Assembly (NCBI RefSeq): GCF_051251125.1
Contig: NZ_JBPCZL010000006.1
DNA length: 64,000 nt
Direction: 5' to 3' (one strand)
From: Carnimonas bestiolae
GTDB lineage: Bacteria; Pseudomonadota; Gammaproteobacteria; Pseudomonadales; Halomonadaceae
The notes under the pieces are model-generated. The model was given only the letters and a program-made list of their open reading frames with translations. It did not search any database and was not told where the DNA came from. Every line of letters begins with the position of its first letter. The stretch's first letter is position 1. A program made the position numbers and the translations under genes. Below are positions 44,203 through 52,843 of this stretch, piece after piece.

Positions 44203-45411
44203 ATGGCGACGGGAGCCTCCAGTTTTCCTGCATTACCCGCGCTTGCAGGTGTCAGTATTGGCATTGCCAGCGCCGGTATCAAAACGCCAGGCCGCAATGA
44301 TCTGGTGCTGTTCGAGTTTGTCGAAGGCACCACCATGGCAGGCGTTTTCACCAAAAATGCGTTTTGCGCAGCGCCCGTTAGCGTTGCCAAGCAGCACCTT
44401 GCCACTACCCAGCCGCGCTACTGGTTGATCAACACCGGCAACGCCAATGCCGGTACTGGCGACGCTGGTTTGCAGGCCGCACGTGACTGTGTTGCCGCAG
44501 TGGCAGACCATGCACAGCTCGATAGCAGCAGCGTACTGCCGTTTTCCACCGGCGTGATTGGCGAGTCACTGCCCGTAGACAAAATCACAGCCGCGATCCC
44601 TCAGGCATTCGAGCAACTGGGGGCCGATCAGTGGCAGCAGGCGGGCTGGGGCATTCTGACCACCGACACGCGCCCCAAGGGCGCTACCCGCTCGATCGAT
44701 ATAGCCGGCCAGCGCGTGACCATCAACGGTATCAGCAAAGGCTCCGGCATGATCTGCCCCAACATGGCCACCATGCTGGCGTTTGTTGCTACCGATGCAG
44801 CGATCGAGCAGAACACGCTGCAGCGCCTGCTGGCCGATACCACTGAACGTTCGTTCAATCGTATTACCGTTGATTCTGACACCTCTACCAACGACGCCTG
44901 CATGCTGGCGGCTACCGGCACCAGCAGTGCGATTACTACGCCTGAAGACGAGCGCCTATTCAGCGATGCCTTGCAAGAGGTGATGCTTGAGCTGGCGCAG
45001 GCGATTATTCGCGATGGTGAGGGAGCCACCAAATTCATCACTGTTGACGTGCGCGAGGCGGCGAATACCGCTGAGGCGCTCAAGGTTGCCTACAGCATTG
45101 CCCATTCTCCACTGGTCAAAACTGCGCTCTACGCCAGTGATGCCAATTGGGGCCGGCTGCTGATGGCCGTTGGCAAGGCCGATATCGACGATCTCGACGT
45201 CAATCAGGTAAGTATTGCGCTGAACGGCGTAACCATCGCGCGTAACGGCGCGCGTGCCGAGGAATACAGTGAAGAAGCTGGCAGTGCTGCGGTTGCCAGC
45301 GAAGATATCGAGATCGTGGTGCAACTGGCGCGTGGCACTGAGCGTGAACGCGTGTGGACCTCCGATCTTTCGCATGAGTATGTAAGCATTAACGCCGATT
45401 ACCGCAGCTAA
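44203..45411 (+). CDS. argJ: Bifunctional glutamate N-acetyltransferase / amino-acid acetyltransferase ArgJ
   Basis: ArgJ transfers the acetyl group from N-acetylornithine to glutamate, recycling it in arginine synthesis, and may also make N-acetylglutamate from acetyl-CoA. The 402-residue proenzyme has the autocleavage site KGSGMICPNMATML (Thr of ATML becomes the nucleophile) and the GDGEGATKFI motif (here RDGEGATKF). I chose ATG 44203 with AAGGAG about 12 nt upstream; an upstream ATG at 44152 would add 17 residues outside the family's length. It lies downstream of secA, as in pseudomonads. Confidence 0.94.
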   Translation: MATGASSFPALPALAGVSIGIASAGIKTPGRNDLVLFEFVEGTTMAGVFTKNAFCAAPVSVAKQHLATTQPRYWLINTGNANAGTGDAGLQAARDCVAAVADHAQLDSSSVLPFSTGVIGESLPVDKITAAIPQAFEQLGADQWQQAGWGILTTDTRPKGATRSIDIAGQRVTINGISKGSGMICPNMATMLAFVATDAAIEQNTLQRLLADTTERSFNRITVDSDTSTNDACMLAATGTSSAITTPEDERLFSDALQEVMLELAQAIIRDGEGATKFITVDVREAANTAEALKVAYSIAHSPLVKTALYASDANWGRLLMAVGKADIDDLDVNQVSIALNGVTIARNGARAEEYSEEAGSAAVASEDIEIVVQLARGTERERVWTSDLSHEYVSINADYRS

Positions 45412-45567
45412 GGGTATCGGCATAAGCAGTTGCAGCGGCGTAGCAGCGCCGCTGCGTACAGAGCGTTATCGATAATAGGCAGTTACTGTGAAAGGCATGA
45501 TGGACAGCGCGGGCATCCCATCTTCGCGCATGGCAATGATTATTCGGTCCCGGGGGACCTCTGATCA
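45412..45567 (+). promoter_or_regulatory. Structured leader before the Nudix-ThiE gene
   Basis: A 9-bp hairpin (GCAGCGGCG 45432-45440 with CGCCGCTGC 45447-45455) lies just after argJ without a T-tract. A second palindrome, GGTCC (45546-45550) with GGACC (45555-45559), encloses the purine-rich GGGGGA that would serve as Shine-Dalgarno for the next gene. Both could affect expression; evidence is only the sequence symmetry. Confidence 0.4.
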
Positions 45568-46575
45568 ATGAAACGCGGGCACTCTACTTCTGAACAATTC
45601 GCGGTGCCCAAGCGGCGCCTGCACGTCGTTGCAGCAGTTATCTATAACGGTGATGACTGCATCTTTCTGTCGCGTCGGCCGTCTTACGTTGATCAGGGCG
45701 GCATGTGGGAGTTTCCGGGCGGTAAGCTGCACGCCAATGAAACCAGCCTGGAAGCGCTCAAACGCGAACTTCAGGAAGAACTCGGTATTCAGGTGCACCG
45801 TGCTCGCCCGCTTATCAAGGTTAATCACGAGTACAGTGATAAACGCATTCTGCTCGACGTATGGGAAGTGCGTGACTTCAGCGGCGAGCCCTATGGTGCG
45901 GAAGGCCAGGTGGTGCGCTGGGTGCCCCATGCCGATGTCGCGCGCTATCACTTTCCTTCTGCCAACGACGCGGTGGTCAAGGCGGTGATGATGCCTCATG
46001 CATTAATGGTTACCGAGGATGAGGCAGACGACGCGCGCTTTAGCGAACGCTTCAAGGCGTCGCTGGCTGAGCACTCCCCTGAATTGGTGCGGCTGCGTGC
46101 CAGTAGCCTTAGCGCCGATGCGTACCAGGCGCGGGTGGTGGTGGCCGCCGAACTGGCTGCCAAAGCGGGGGCGAAGCTGGTGATCGGGCACCATTCATGT
46201 GATATCGAAGCGCTGGCAGCGTTGGTCGAGCAGCACAATCTGGCCGGCGTACAGCTCACCGAGACGCAATTGCTCGATTGCTCTCAGCGCGTTCTGCCTG
46301 CTCATCGCTGGCAGGGGGCTTCGGCGCACAGCAGCGAAGCGCTTGAGCATGCGCAGTCGATCGACTGTGACTTCGCGGTGTTAGGCACCGTGCTGCCCAG
46401 CACTAGCCATCCTGATGCCGATGCCATGTACTGGAATGGGCTACAGAGCCGTCTGGATAATATTAACATTCCGGTATTTGCCATTGGTGGCATGGCGTTA
46501 AGCGATATTGATCGCGCGCGCGCTATTGGCGCACAAGGGGTTGCGGCTATTTCAGCCTTCTTGCCAACGCAGTAA
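45568..46575 (+). CDS. Nudix hydrolase fused to thiamine-phosphate-synthase-like domain
   Basis: The 335-residue protein has an N-terminal MutT-type Nudix domain (about residues 10-145) with a complete Nudix box GGKLHANETSLEALKREL followed by QEELGI, and a C-terminal ThiE-like TIM-barrel domain (about 165-335, with HRWQGASAHSSEALEHA, DFAVLGTVLPSTSHPDA and IPVFAIGGMALSDIDRARAIGAQGVAAIS). This fusion is known from pseudomonads near secA-argJ. The Nudix half is likely to cleanse 8-oxo-dGTP; the substrate of the ThiE half is unknown, as it lacks the full set of ThiE pyrophosphate contacts that I can recognise. A terminator follows. Confidence 0.92.
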   Translation: MKRGHSTSEQFAVPKRRLHVVAAVIYNGDDCIFLSRRPSYVDQGGMWEFPGGKLHANETSLEALKRELQEELGIQVHRARPLIKVNHEYSDKRILLDVWEVRDFSGEPYGAEGQVVRWVPHADVARYHFPSANDAVVKAVMMPHALMVTEDEADDARFSERFKASLAEHSPELVRLRASSLSADAYQARVVVAAELAAKAGAKLVIGHHSCDIEALAALVEQHNLAGVQLTETQLLDCSQRVLPAHRWQGASAHSSEALEHAQSIDCDFAVLGTVLPSTSHPDADAMYWNGLQSRLDNINIPVFAIGGMALSDIDRARAIGAQGVAAISAFLPTQ

Positions 46576-46578
46576 CAC

Positions 46579-46608
46579 AAAAGCGGCCTGCTTAAGCAGG
46601 CCGCTTTT
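46579..46608. terminator. Terminator between Nudix-ThiE gene and yacG
   Basis: A perfect 30-bp palindrome (arm AAAAGCGGCCTGCTT) with A residues on one side and T residues on the other serves both convergent units. Confidence 0.93.
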
Positions 46609-46713
46609 ATTAATTCGGCAATGCTGCCGAGCGCCTTCACCGGTGCGTTCGCCAGCGCTGGATTACACCAGCACCATCGCTAACAGCGACATTCCTTCCA
46701 GCGCATCGCGCTA

Positions 46714-46941
46714 TTACTGCTGCTGATCACCGCGCTCCATGCGCGCGATCAGTGCGTCGATATCCGTCTCGTCCATCGCTGGCTCCCCCGGAATACGATG
46801 TCCTTCGCTGGCCCACTCGCCCAAATCGATCAGCCGGCAGCGCTTTGAGCAAAAGGGCCTGAACGGGCTGTTTTGGTTCCATTCCACTTGAGTGCCGCAC
46901 TGTGGACACTTGACCTGTAACGGTGCCTTGCTGGCAGCCAT
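46714..46941 (-). CDS. yacG: DNA gyrase inhibitor YacG
   Basis: YacG is a small zinc protein that binds GyrB and inhibits DNA gyrase in E. coli. The 75-residue sequence has the four-cysteine zinc finger CPQCGTQ and FCSKRCRLIDLGEWASE, with the conserved WASEGHRIPG segment after it. It follows coaE by 87 bp, the conserved pairing. Confidence 0.93.
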   Translation of the reverse strand: MAASKAPLQVKCPQCGTQVEWNQNSPFRPFCSKRCRLIDLGEWASEGHRIPGEPAMDETDIDALIARMERGDQQQ

Positions 46942-47028
46942 TAGCCTCTCCTACTGATGAAAACGGGGTGTTTCGGCGTTAACGCCTAACTTGGCGATAT
47001 GATATCAGGCTCGGCGGAGCGGCTAAAA

Positions 47029-47637
47029 TCACCGCTGCTCTTCGTGCGCAAGTGCGCAATAGGCGTGGTGGAGATCGGTAACCTGCTGCAGCAAATGCTG
47101 TTGGTCGGCGCTGTTATCGATGATGTCGTCGGCTCGGGCGAGGCGTTCTGACCGCGGCATTTGCGCCGCAACAATGGCTTCTGCCTGCTGCTTGCTGTCG
47201 CCATCACGGGCAGTCACCCGCGCCAGTTGGGTCTTCTCGTCGACATCGACCACCAGAATACGGTCTACGTGAGCCGCGTAATGCTCGGATTCAAGCAGTA
47301 GCGGCACCATCATCAATCGGTAGGGGCCACCGAGCGTGTCGAGCTGAGCAAAGATGCGCTCACGAATGACGGGGTGCATGTGCGCCTCTAGCCATTGGCG
47401 CTGTTCGGGCGATGCAAAGATCAGGTGGCGCAGCTCACGCCGATTCAGGCTGCCGTCGCTTTCCAGCACTGCGTCACCAAAATGCTCGGCGATTTTCGCT
47501 AGCAGAGGCTGGCCCGGCATCACTACATCACGCGCGACCTGATCAGCATCGACGCAACCAATGCCATAGCGGCTGAAATAATGGGCGACCAAACTCTTTC
47601 CTGAGGCAATGCCGCCCGTTAGGCCAATCGTTAGCAT
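47029..47637 (-). CDS. coaE: Dephospho-CoA kinase CoaE
   Basis: CoaE phosphorylates the 3' hydroxyl of dephospho-CoA in the last step of CoA synthesis. The 202-residue protein starts MLTIGLTGGIASGKS with the P-loop at residues 8-15, and shows DADQVARDVV and VPLLLESEHYAAHVDRILVVD. It lies directly after pilC (26 bp), where pilD would be expected to intervene. Confidence 0.95.
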   Translation of the reverse strand: MLTIGLTGGIASGKSLVAHYFSRYGIGCVDADQVARDVVMPGQPLLAKIAEHFGDAVLESDGSLNRRELRHLIFASPEQRQWLEAHMHPVIRERIFAQLDTLGGPYRLMMVPLLLESEHYAAHVDRILVVDVDEKTQLARVTARDGDSKQQAEAIVAAQMPRSERLARADDIIDNSADQQHLLQQVTDLHHAYCALAHEEQR

Positions 47638-47663
47638 GTTGTTTCCCTGATGGCGTGATGCGG

Positions 47664-48857
47664 CTAGAGGCGCTGGCCCAAATCGAAAACGGGCAGATAA
47701 AGCGCCACTACAATAGCGCCTAGCCCCAGCGTCAAGGCTAACATCATGAGTGGTTCGATGAGTAGCTCAACTCTTCCCAGGCGCCGCTCAAGCTGGCGCT
47801 GTTCAAGCAAGGCAGCATGTTCGAAGGCGGCAGCCAATCGACCGCAGCGCGTGCCGTTGGCAATAATGCTCAAGGTATGAGCCGAGAAGCCAGCGCTTTG
47901 GCGAATACTTTCTGCGATGCTAAAGCCGCGCGTCAGCTGCTTCAGTATCTCTCCCACCGCAATGCCGTGGTAATTATCGCCAAGGCGCGACAGCGTAATA
48001 TCAAGGCCGATATTGCTGCGCTGTCCCAGCGCCAGACTGTCGAGTAGCTCTATCCGCGCGGCCGAGCGCACCATGCTGCCGATAAAGGGCAAGCGATGCA
48101 GCCACTGCCCGCGTGTGCGCCAGGCTAGCGCGCAGGGCACCAGCGCGGCACACAGTGATACCAGCAGCACTAGCGTGTGATCGCATAGCAGCGTTGACAG
48201 TGAAAACAGCATGCTGGTGGCAAGCGGCAGCGCTTCTCCCTCCTTGCCGTATAAGTCACGGAATACCGGCACGATGTAGCTCATCATGGCGATCATCATC
48301 ACTATGCTGACCGCAGCAATAAGTGCGGGATAGCGCATGGGGGCAATCAAACGCTGTTGCAGCGCTAAACGTTTCTCGAGCTGAAGGGCCAAATTGGCCA
48401 GCGTATGGGTTAGGCCGCCGCTTTGTTCCGCCAGCGATATAAGCGGCACGGCCAATACCAATACTTTCGCGATGCCGGTGTGTTCCAGCGCCGCAGAAAG
48501 TGGCATGCCAGAGCTTACACGCTCGCTCAGGTCGTCCCAGAACAGAAATTCCTGATCGTTAACAGCCGCCTGAGCCTGCTGGTGCAAGGCCTCCGCCAGA
48601 CCAATGCCGGCTGCCAGTAATTGACTTAATGTTGTCAGCCGAAGTGCCCAGCAGCTCGTATTGTTGCGGACGTGGCGCTGTCGGTACGACCGCTTGATTC
48701 GCGTCATCCACTCATACTGTTGCGCTAAACGCTGTATTGCTTGCTGGCGTGAAGGGGCGGCGATGCGGCCACTTGCCAGGCTGCCATCCTTCGACATCGC
48801 TTGCCAATGCCACACCTTGTTGGCGCGCGCAGGCGGTACCGATCGGTCAGATAACAT
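47664..48857 (-). CDS. pilC: Type IV pilus inner-membrane platform protein PilC
   Basis: PilC is the polytopic platform protein linking the motor ATPase to the growing pilus. The 397-residue protein has two GspF domains (about residues 60-185 and 260-390) and three membrane segments, with LAEQSGGLTHTLANLALQLEKR and the final LMMLALTLGLGAIVVALYLPVFDLG. The ATG at 48857 overlaps the pilB stop by 11 bp; the upstream frame to 49022 is inside pilB. It appears to be a compact version of the family (about 400 aa). Confidence 0.93.
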   Translation of the reverse strand: MLSDRSVPPARANKVWHWQAMSKDGSLASGRIAAPSRQQAIQRLAQQYEWMTRIKRSYRQRHVRNNTSCWALRLTTLSQLLAAGIGLAEALHQQAQAAVNDQEFLFWDDLSERVSSGMPLSAALEHTGIAKVLVLAVPLISLAEQSGGLTHTLANLALQLEKRLALQQRLIAPMRYPALIAAVSIVMMIAMMSYIVPVFRDLYGKEGEALPLATSMLFSLSTLLCDHTLVLLVSLCAALVPCALAWRTRGQWLHRLPFIGSMVRSAARIELLDSLALGQRSNIGLDITLSRLGDNYHGIAVGEILKQLTRGFSIAESIRQSAGFSAHTLSIIANGTRCGRLAAAFEHAALLEQRQLERRLGRVELLIEPLMMLALTLGLGAIVVALYLPVFDLGQRL

Positions 48858-50301
48858 GGCTGAGCGCCTGAAAGTCGATGAGTCCCAGTGCGGCTTTTTC
48901 AAGCCCCGCGCGGTACAGCGGAGCCATGTCGCTATGGGTAGCGGTGAAGGGTGGCGACGCACACTCGAAGATGCCAAGCCTTCCTTGAACGCCGTCGAGG
49001 CAGCGCTGGCATCCGCGCGCAACGGCTGGCGTGAGCGTCTTCACCGGTTGCTGCAATTGTTGGGCAAGGTGGGTCGCGACCAGTTCATCAGCGGGGCATC
49101 GGCAGTGTTGGCAAAGTAACGGCACCAAGCGCTGCGAAATTATCAGCTTCACGCATTCCTGAAGATCATCTTCTGCCACACCCAATTGGCGCATTCGCGA
49201 CCAGCAGGCGCCGGCGTTGGTGGCATGCACAGTGGCGAGCACCAGATGGCCGGTCTGAGCAGCTTTGAGCGTAATCGCTGCACTTTCGGCGTCGCGAATT
49301 TCTCCGATCATCATCACGTCGGGGTCCTGACGTAGAAAAGCACGTAGCACGGTCGCGAAGTCGAGGCCGATACGCGGTTCCACCTGGACCTGCTGCACGC
49401 CGGCCAGACGATGTTCGACAGGATGCTCCGCGCTGACGACATGGCGGCGCTGGCGATCAATGTGCATCAGTGCGCTGTAGAGCGTAACGGTTTTGCCGCT
49501 GCCGGTGGGGCCGCACACCAGAATGAGTCCGCGGCTGGACGCCAGCGCGTTGGTCAGTAGCTGCAATTGCGCTGATGACATGCCAAGTTCGCTAATGCTG
49601 AGCTGCCGCGAGGGCGAGTTGATCAAGCGCAGCGTAACTTTTTCGCCGTCAACGGTGGGTAGCGTGGCAAGCCGGAAGGAGGTCTGCTCGCCATCTTCGA
49701 GGGTGATTTCAAGCGCGCCATCCTGCGGCAGGCGCTGCTCGCCAACGTCAAGCCCGGCCAACAGCTTCAGCCTTAGCACGCAGCGCTGGCCTTGCGTCAC
49801 AGGTAGTTGAGTCAGCAGTTGCAGTACGCCATCGATGCGTATCCTGACCTGGTAGCCGCTAGGGGTGGGCTCCAAATGAAGGTCCGACCCATGGCGGTAG
49901 CAACAGCTTGCTGCTAGCTCCTTCAGTACGCTATCGACAGGAGGGCTGCCTTCAGCGATAGGAATATCGCACGCGGCCAGCGCTGCATAAGAGGCGACCC
50001 AGGGGGCGAGCAGTTCCTGCGGCACGCTGGTGGCGTCGATATCACAACCACACGCAATGCTGAGCTGCTGGGGCAGTGCCGCTGACGCCCCCTCTGGAAT
50101 AGCCACGCTTAGCCTGTTGTTGCTCAGTTCCAGCGGCAGAACGTTGAGTCGCACGAGCAGCGTAGCGGGCACGCCGTGAAGAGGTAGCGAGGCAAGCTCG
50201 ATATGCGGCAGCCCGGGTAGTCTGGGAGGGCCGCTGATGCGCGCGGTGACGGTGCCACCTGTGGTGCGCTCGGCCGGTGCGGATACCAACGCCAGCTTCA
50301 T
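48847..50301 (-). CDS. pilB: Type IV pilus assembly ATPase PilB
   Basis: PilB powers pilus extension. The 484-residue GspE-type ATPase has GSDLHLEPTPSGY, Walker A GPTGSGKTV at residues 264-272, Walker B DPDVMMIGEIRD, a His box TGHLVLATVHATNA and a four-cysteine zinc site (CQHC and CQRC, about residues 409-443). It is shorter than typical PilB (about 565 aa), the N-terminal MshEN-like region being reduced. The gene is divergent from a pilin gene at 50441 and is followed by pilC. Confidence 0.93.
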   Translation of the reverse strand: MKLALVSAPAERTTGGTVTARISGPPRLPGLPHIELASLPLHGVPATLLVRLNVLPLELSNNRLSVAIPEGASAALPQQLSIACGCDIDATSVPQELLAPWVASYAALAACDIPIAEGSPPVDSVLKELAASCCYRHGSDLHLEPTPSGYQVRIRIDGVLQLLTQLPVTQGQRCVLRLKLLAGLDVGEQRLPQDGALEITLEDGEQTSFRLATLPTVDGEKVTLRLINSPSRQLSISELGMSSAQLQLLTNALASSRGLILVCGPTGSGKTVTLYSALMHIDRQRRHVVSAEHPVEHRLAGVQQVQVEPRIGLDFATVLRAFLRQDPDVMMIGEIRDAESAAITLKAAQTGHLVLATVHATNAGACWSRMRQLGVAEDDLQECVKLIISQRLVPLLCQHCRCPADELVATHLAQQLQQPVKTLTPAVARGCQRCLDGVQGRLGIFECASPPFTATHSDMAPLYRAGLEKAALGLIDFQALSHVI

Positions 50302-50440
50302 GGAGAGCCTCGTGCGAATACCGGAGTGAAAAAGATAGGTGCATCTTCGCTATCGGCCGCCGGGGCAATTTTTTAAGGCTAAAGGAAAGCGCTGTATCTG
50401 CCGATTAGGCGGTGTCCACTTCACACAAGGAATATTTAGT

Positions 50441-50941
50441 ATGGGCATCGCAATGCAAATGGCAGGGCTGGCGAAGGGGGGTGGCAGGTTAAGCAGTTGG
50501 CGCCGTGATGATCGCGGTGATGAGGCAGGCTTTACGCTGCTGGAAATGATGGCCGTAATCGCCATTATCGGTGTGCTTGCCGCGGTAGCGATACCGCGCT
50601 ACCAGCGCTACGTGGCGCAGTCGCAAGTGGCATCGGCACACATGGTGTTGAGAGGCCAACAGATCAACGTTGAGGATATACTGCTGCGCGGCGTAACTCC
50701 GTCGATGGCCGCGCTGGGCGTAGAAGGTACTGCAGTGGCTGATGCCTATGGCGAGTGGCAGGTCGATGCAGCGGGTACGTTGCGCTATACCTTTGGCAAG
50801 GGCGCCTCCCGCTATATCGGAGAGGGCGCTTGGCTTGCGCTCATGCCCGGCAACGAGCCCGATCAGCAGTGGCAGTGCACAGCTTCTGCGGTAGTAACCG
50901 ATGACCTGTTGCCGGTTGGCTGTCGCTCGGTGTCAGGCTGA
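50441..50941 (+). CDS. pilA: Type IV pilin-like protein with unusually long leader
   Basis: The 166-residue prepilin has the class III/type IV N-methylation signature: Gly30 followed by FTLLEMMAVIAIIGVLAAVAIP with Glu5 of the mature chain, then a helical stalk and a globular domain ending with a disulfide-capable pair (C near 147 and 162). The leader is 30 residues, or 24 if the third ATG is used, compared with 5-10 in ordinary type IVa pilins, and no closer start codon exists. AAGGA lies 9-10 nt before the ATG. It diverges from pilB. It is likely the major pilin, but a minor pilin is possible. Confidence 0.85.
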   Translation: MGIAMQMAGLAKGGGRLSSWRRDDRGDEAGFTLLEMMAVIAIIGVLAAVAIPRYQRYVAQSQVASAHMVLRGQQINVEDILLRGVTPSMAALGVEGTAVADAYGEWQVDAAGTLRYTFGKGASRYIGEGAWLALMPGNEPDQQWQCTASAVVTDDLLPVGCRSVSG

Positions 50942-50959
50942 CAGCATTGAGGCAGGGCC

Positions 50960-51235
50960 TTAGTAGAGGCCCTGTTCTTCTTCTACCACTTCTTTCAGCA
51001 ATTCCAGGAATAGCACATCGCCCGCTGACTGCTGCTGGCGTTGCGTGGGAATATTGATACTGGTGCGCGCGCTGATCGCTTCTGCGATACGTTCGGCAGC
51101 ATCCTTCTCGCCGTTGTGCTCGCGCGCGATGGCAATCGATGTATCCAGAATGGAGGAATCGTAAAGCAGCTTCTTGATGAACGAGCGGAGTTCGTTAATG
51201 GTACGGGATTGCTGAAGTGTGGAAGTGGTATTCAT
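50960..51235 (-). CDS. Small conserved-looking protein of unknown function
   Basis: I do not recognise this 91-residue protein. It is helical in character, has no membrane segment or signal peptide, and ends in an acidic segment (LLKEVVEEEQGLY). AGGATGA lies about 9 nt before the ATG at 51235, supporting it as a real gene. It is convergent with the pilin gene (18-bp gap) and shares a strand with the CDF transporter upstream, whose stop is 60 bp away. Function cannot be assigned. Confidence 0.65.
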   Translation of the reverse strand: MNTTSTLQQSRTINELRSFIKKLLYDSSILDTSIAIAREHNGEKDAAERIAEAISARTSINIPTQRQQQSAGDVLFLELLKEVVEEEQGLY

Positions 51236-51295
51236 GTCACGTCATCCTGGCAAAGTATGATTGGCCTAGCTTACAGGATCAGCAGCCGGCGTACT

Positions 51296-52471
51296 CTACT
51301 GCGTTTGGCCGCTGGCATGCCATAGGCGTATATCGCCCAGCCAAGGCGGGTTGTTGGCCAACGTTCGCAGGGTGGCGGGCGGCACTTCCGGGGTCTGGGG
51401 CGGCAGGTAGATATCCAGATCGATACAGCGCGCTGATTTATCGCGCAAACGGCGATACTGGAGCCCGAGATGAATATGTTCTTGCCAGCAGGGTAATCCT
51501 TCCCAGCAGCGATTGAGCAGGTCGGTAATCTCATTGCGCAGCGGCATCAGCTGCGTGGTAACGCCCCATTCTTCTTCGGCGTCGTTTTCATAATCGATAT
51601 GGAAGGTAATATCGCGCAGGCTGTCGCGCTGCTGGCGCAGGCGCGAGGTAAATGCCATGCCGATTTCATGGGCTTCCGTGACCGAAATATCCGACTCTAC
51701 CTGCAAGTGCACATCCAGCGAGATATCGCCACCAATGCGGCGAGCGCGCAGATCGTGCAGATCCTTCAGGTCAGGGATATCGTTGGCACAGCTGCGCAGT
51801 TCGGCCAGCTGCTCCTCGGGTAAACCGGTGTCGATCAGTTCACGGCCCGCTTGCCACAGGGTGTCGAAGCCAATCTTGGCCACCAGCAGTGCGACCAGCA
51901 GCGCCGCCAACGAATCGAGCCAAAACCAGCCAAACCAGGTGCCTATCAGGCCCACCAATACGATCAGTGACGACAGCGAATCAGAGCGCGAATGCCAAGC
52001 GCTGGCTTCGAGTAACGGCGATTGCTGGCGTTTGGCGATGCGCATGGTCCAGTGGAACAGCGCTTCCTTGGCAAGCAGCGCAACGAGTGTCGCTGCTACT
52101 GCCCAGAGACTGGCGAAATGAACGCTTTCCCCCATCCACAGCCGCTGCGCGCTCTCCCAAATCATCGCTCCCGCCACCACGCACAGCACGACGCCGAGCC
52201 ACAAACTTGCCATGGTTTCGATGCGCCCGTGACCATAGGGGTGATCATCATCCGGCGCCCGCCGCCCGAAGTGAGTCGCGCCCATCACAATGATGTCGGT
52301 CAATAGGTCGGCGAGGGAGTGAATGCCATCGGCAATCAGCGCATTCGAAAAGGTGAGCGAGCCCACGACCAGCTTCACTACCGCGAGCAATGCATCGGTA
52401 ACGACGGTGGCCAGGTTAACGCGCTGGGCTTCCTGCTGCTGGGAGTCGTGTGCTGGGCTGGAGTATGGCAT
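51296..52471 (-). CDS. Cation diffusion facilitator family transporter
   Basis: CDF proteins export divalent metals in exchange for protons. The 391-residue protein has six membrane segments in the first 205 residues with metal-site pairs HSLAD (His51, Asp55) and HSRSD (His160, Asp164). His/Asp pairs at both sites are associated with zinc or cadmium selectivity, whereas FieF-type proteins have Asp at the first position. A cytoplasmic CDF dimerisation domain (about 210-290) and an extra C-terminal region of about 100 residues follow. The start at ATG 52471 lacks a clear ribosome site; a TTG at 52495 is the alternative. Confidence 0.88.
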   Translation of the reverse strand: MPYSSPAHDSQQQEAQRVNLATVVTDALLAVVKLVVGSLTFSNALIADGIHSLADLLTDIIVMGATHFGRRAPDDDHPYGHGRIETMASLWLGVVLCVVAGAMIWESAQRLWMGESVHFASLWAVAATLVALLAKEALFHWTMRIAKRQQSPLLEASAWHSRSDSLSSLIVLVGLIGTWFGWFWLDSLAALLVALLVAKIGFDTLWQAGRELIDTGLPEEQLAELRSCANDIPDLKDLHDLRARRIGGDISLDVHLQVESDISVTEAHEIGMAFTSRLRQQRDSLRDITFHIDYENDAEEEWGVTTQLMPLRNEITDLLNRCWEGLPCWQEHIHLGLQYRRLRDKSARCIDLDIYLPPQTPEVPPATLRTLANNPPWLGDIRLWHASGQTQ

Positions 52472-52843
52472 GGTGGCGTACAGGTCGGTGAACAAGGCGC
52501 AAGTGTCGGTTAGTATGGGGGCAAGCGCAACCGCTTCAGCAGAAGATGCCCAAGCGCACTACAACCATAATAGTAGCAATGCTGGAACGCATGTCGTGCT
52601 TATAACCTAGGCACCAAGAGCCATTTCCTCCATCGTTAGAGAGCGGCGTTTCAGTATCGCGACTGCGCCGCTGGGCGCTCATCCGGTTCCATTATTCAGT
52701 ATTCGAAAAGGTTTGCGTAGCGCTGTACACTGGCGCGGTTTTCTAATGCCAGATTGGCCCGTTGGCGGTTAGGTGGCCGTTATATATTGGCATTGTCGCT
52801 ATTCCACAGCGGTACGTTATTTAGAGTGAGGAAGTAAACTCCC
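52472..52843. other. Divergent spacer between CDF gene and trkH
   Basis: This 372-bp region holds no gene that I can support. It probably contains both promoters. A GAGGAAG lies 10-11 nt before the trkH GTG start. A TACACT at about 52727 resembles a -10 hexamer, but no -35 partner is evident. Confidence 0.4.

Noticed and set aside
45421..45460. GC-rich hairpin after argJ as an intrinsic terminator
   Set aside because: The 9-bp stem is strong but no T-tract follows, so it is listed only as leader structure.
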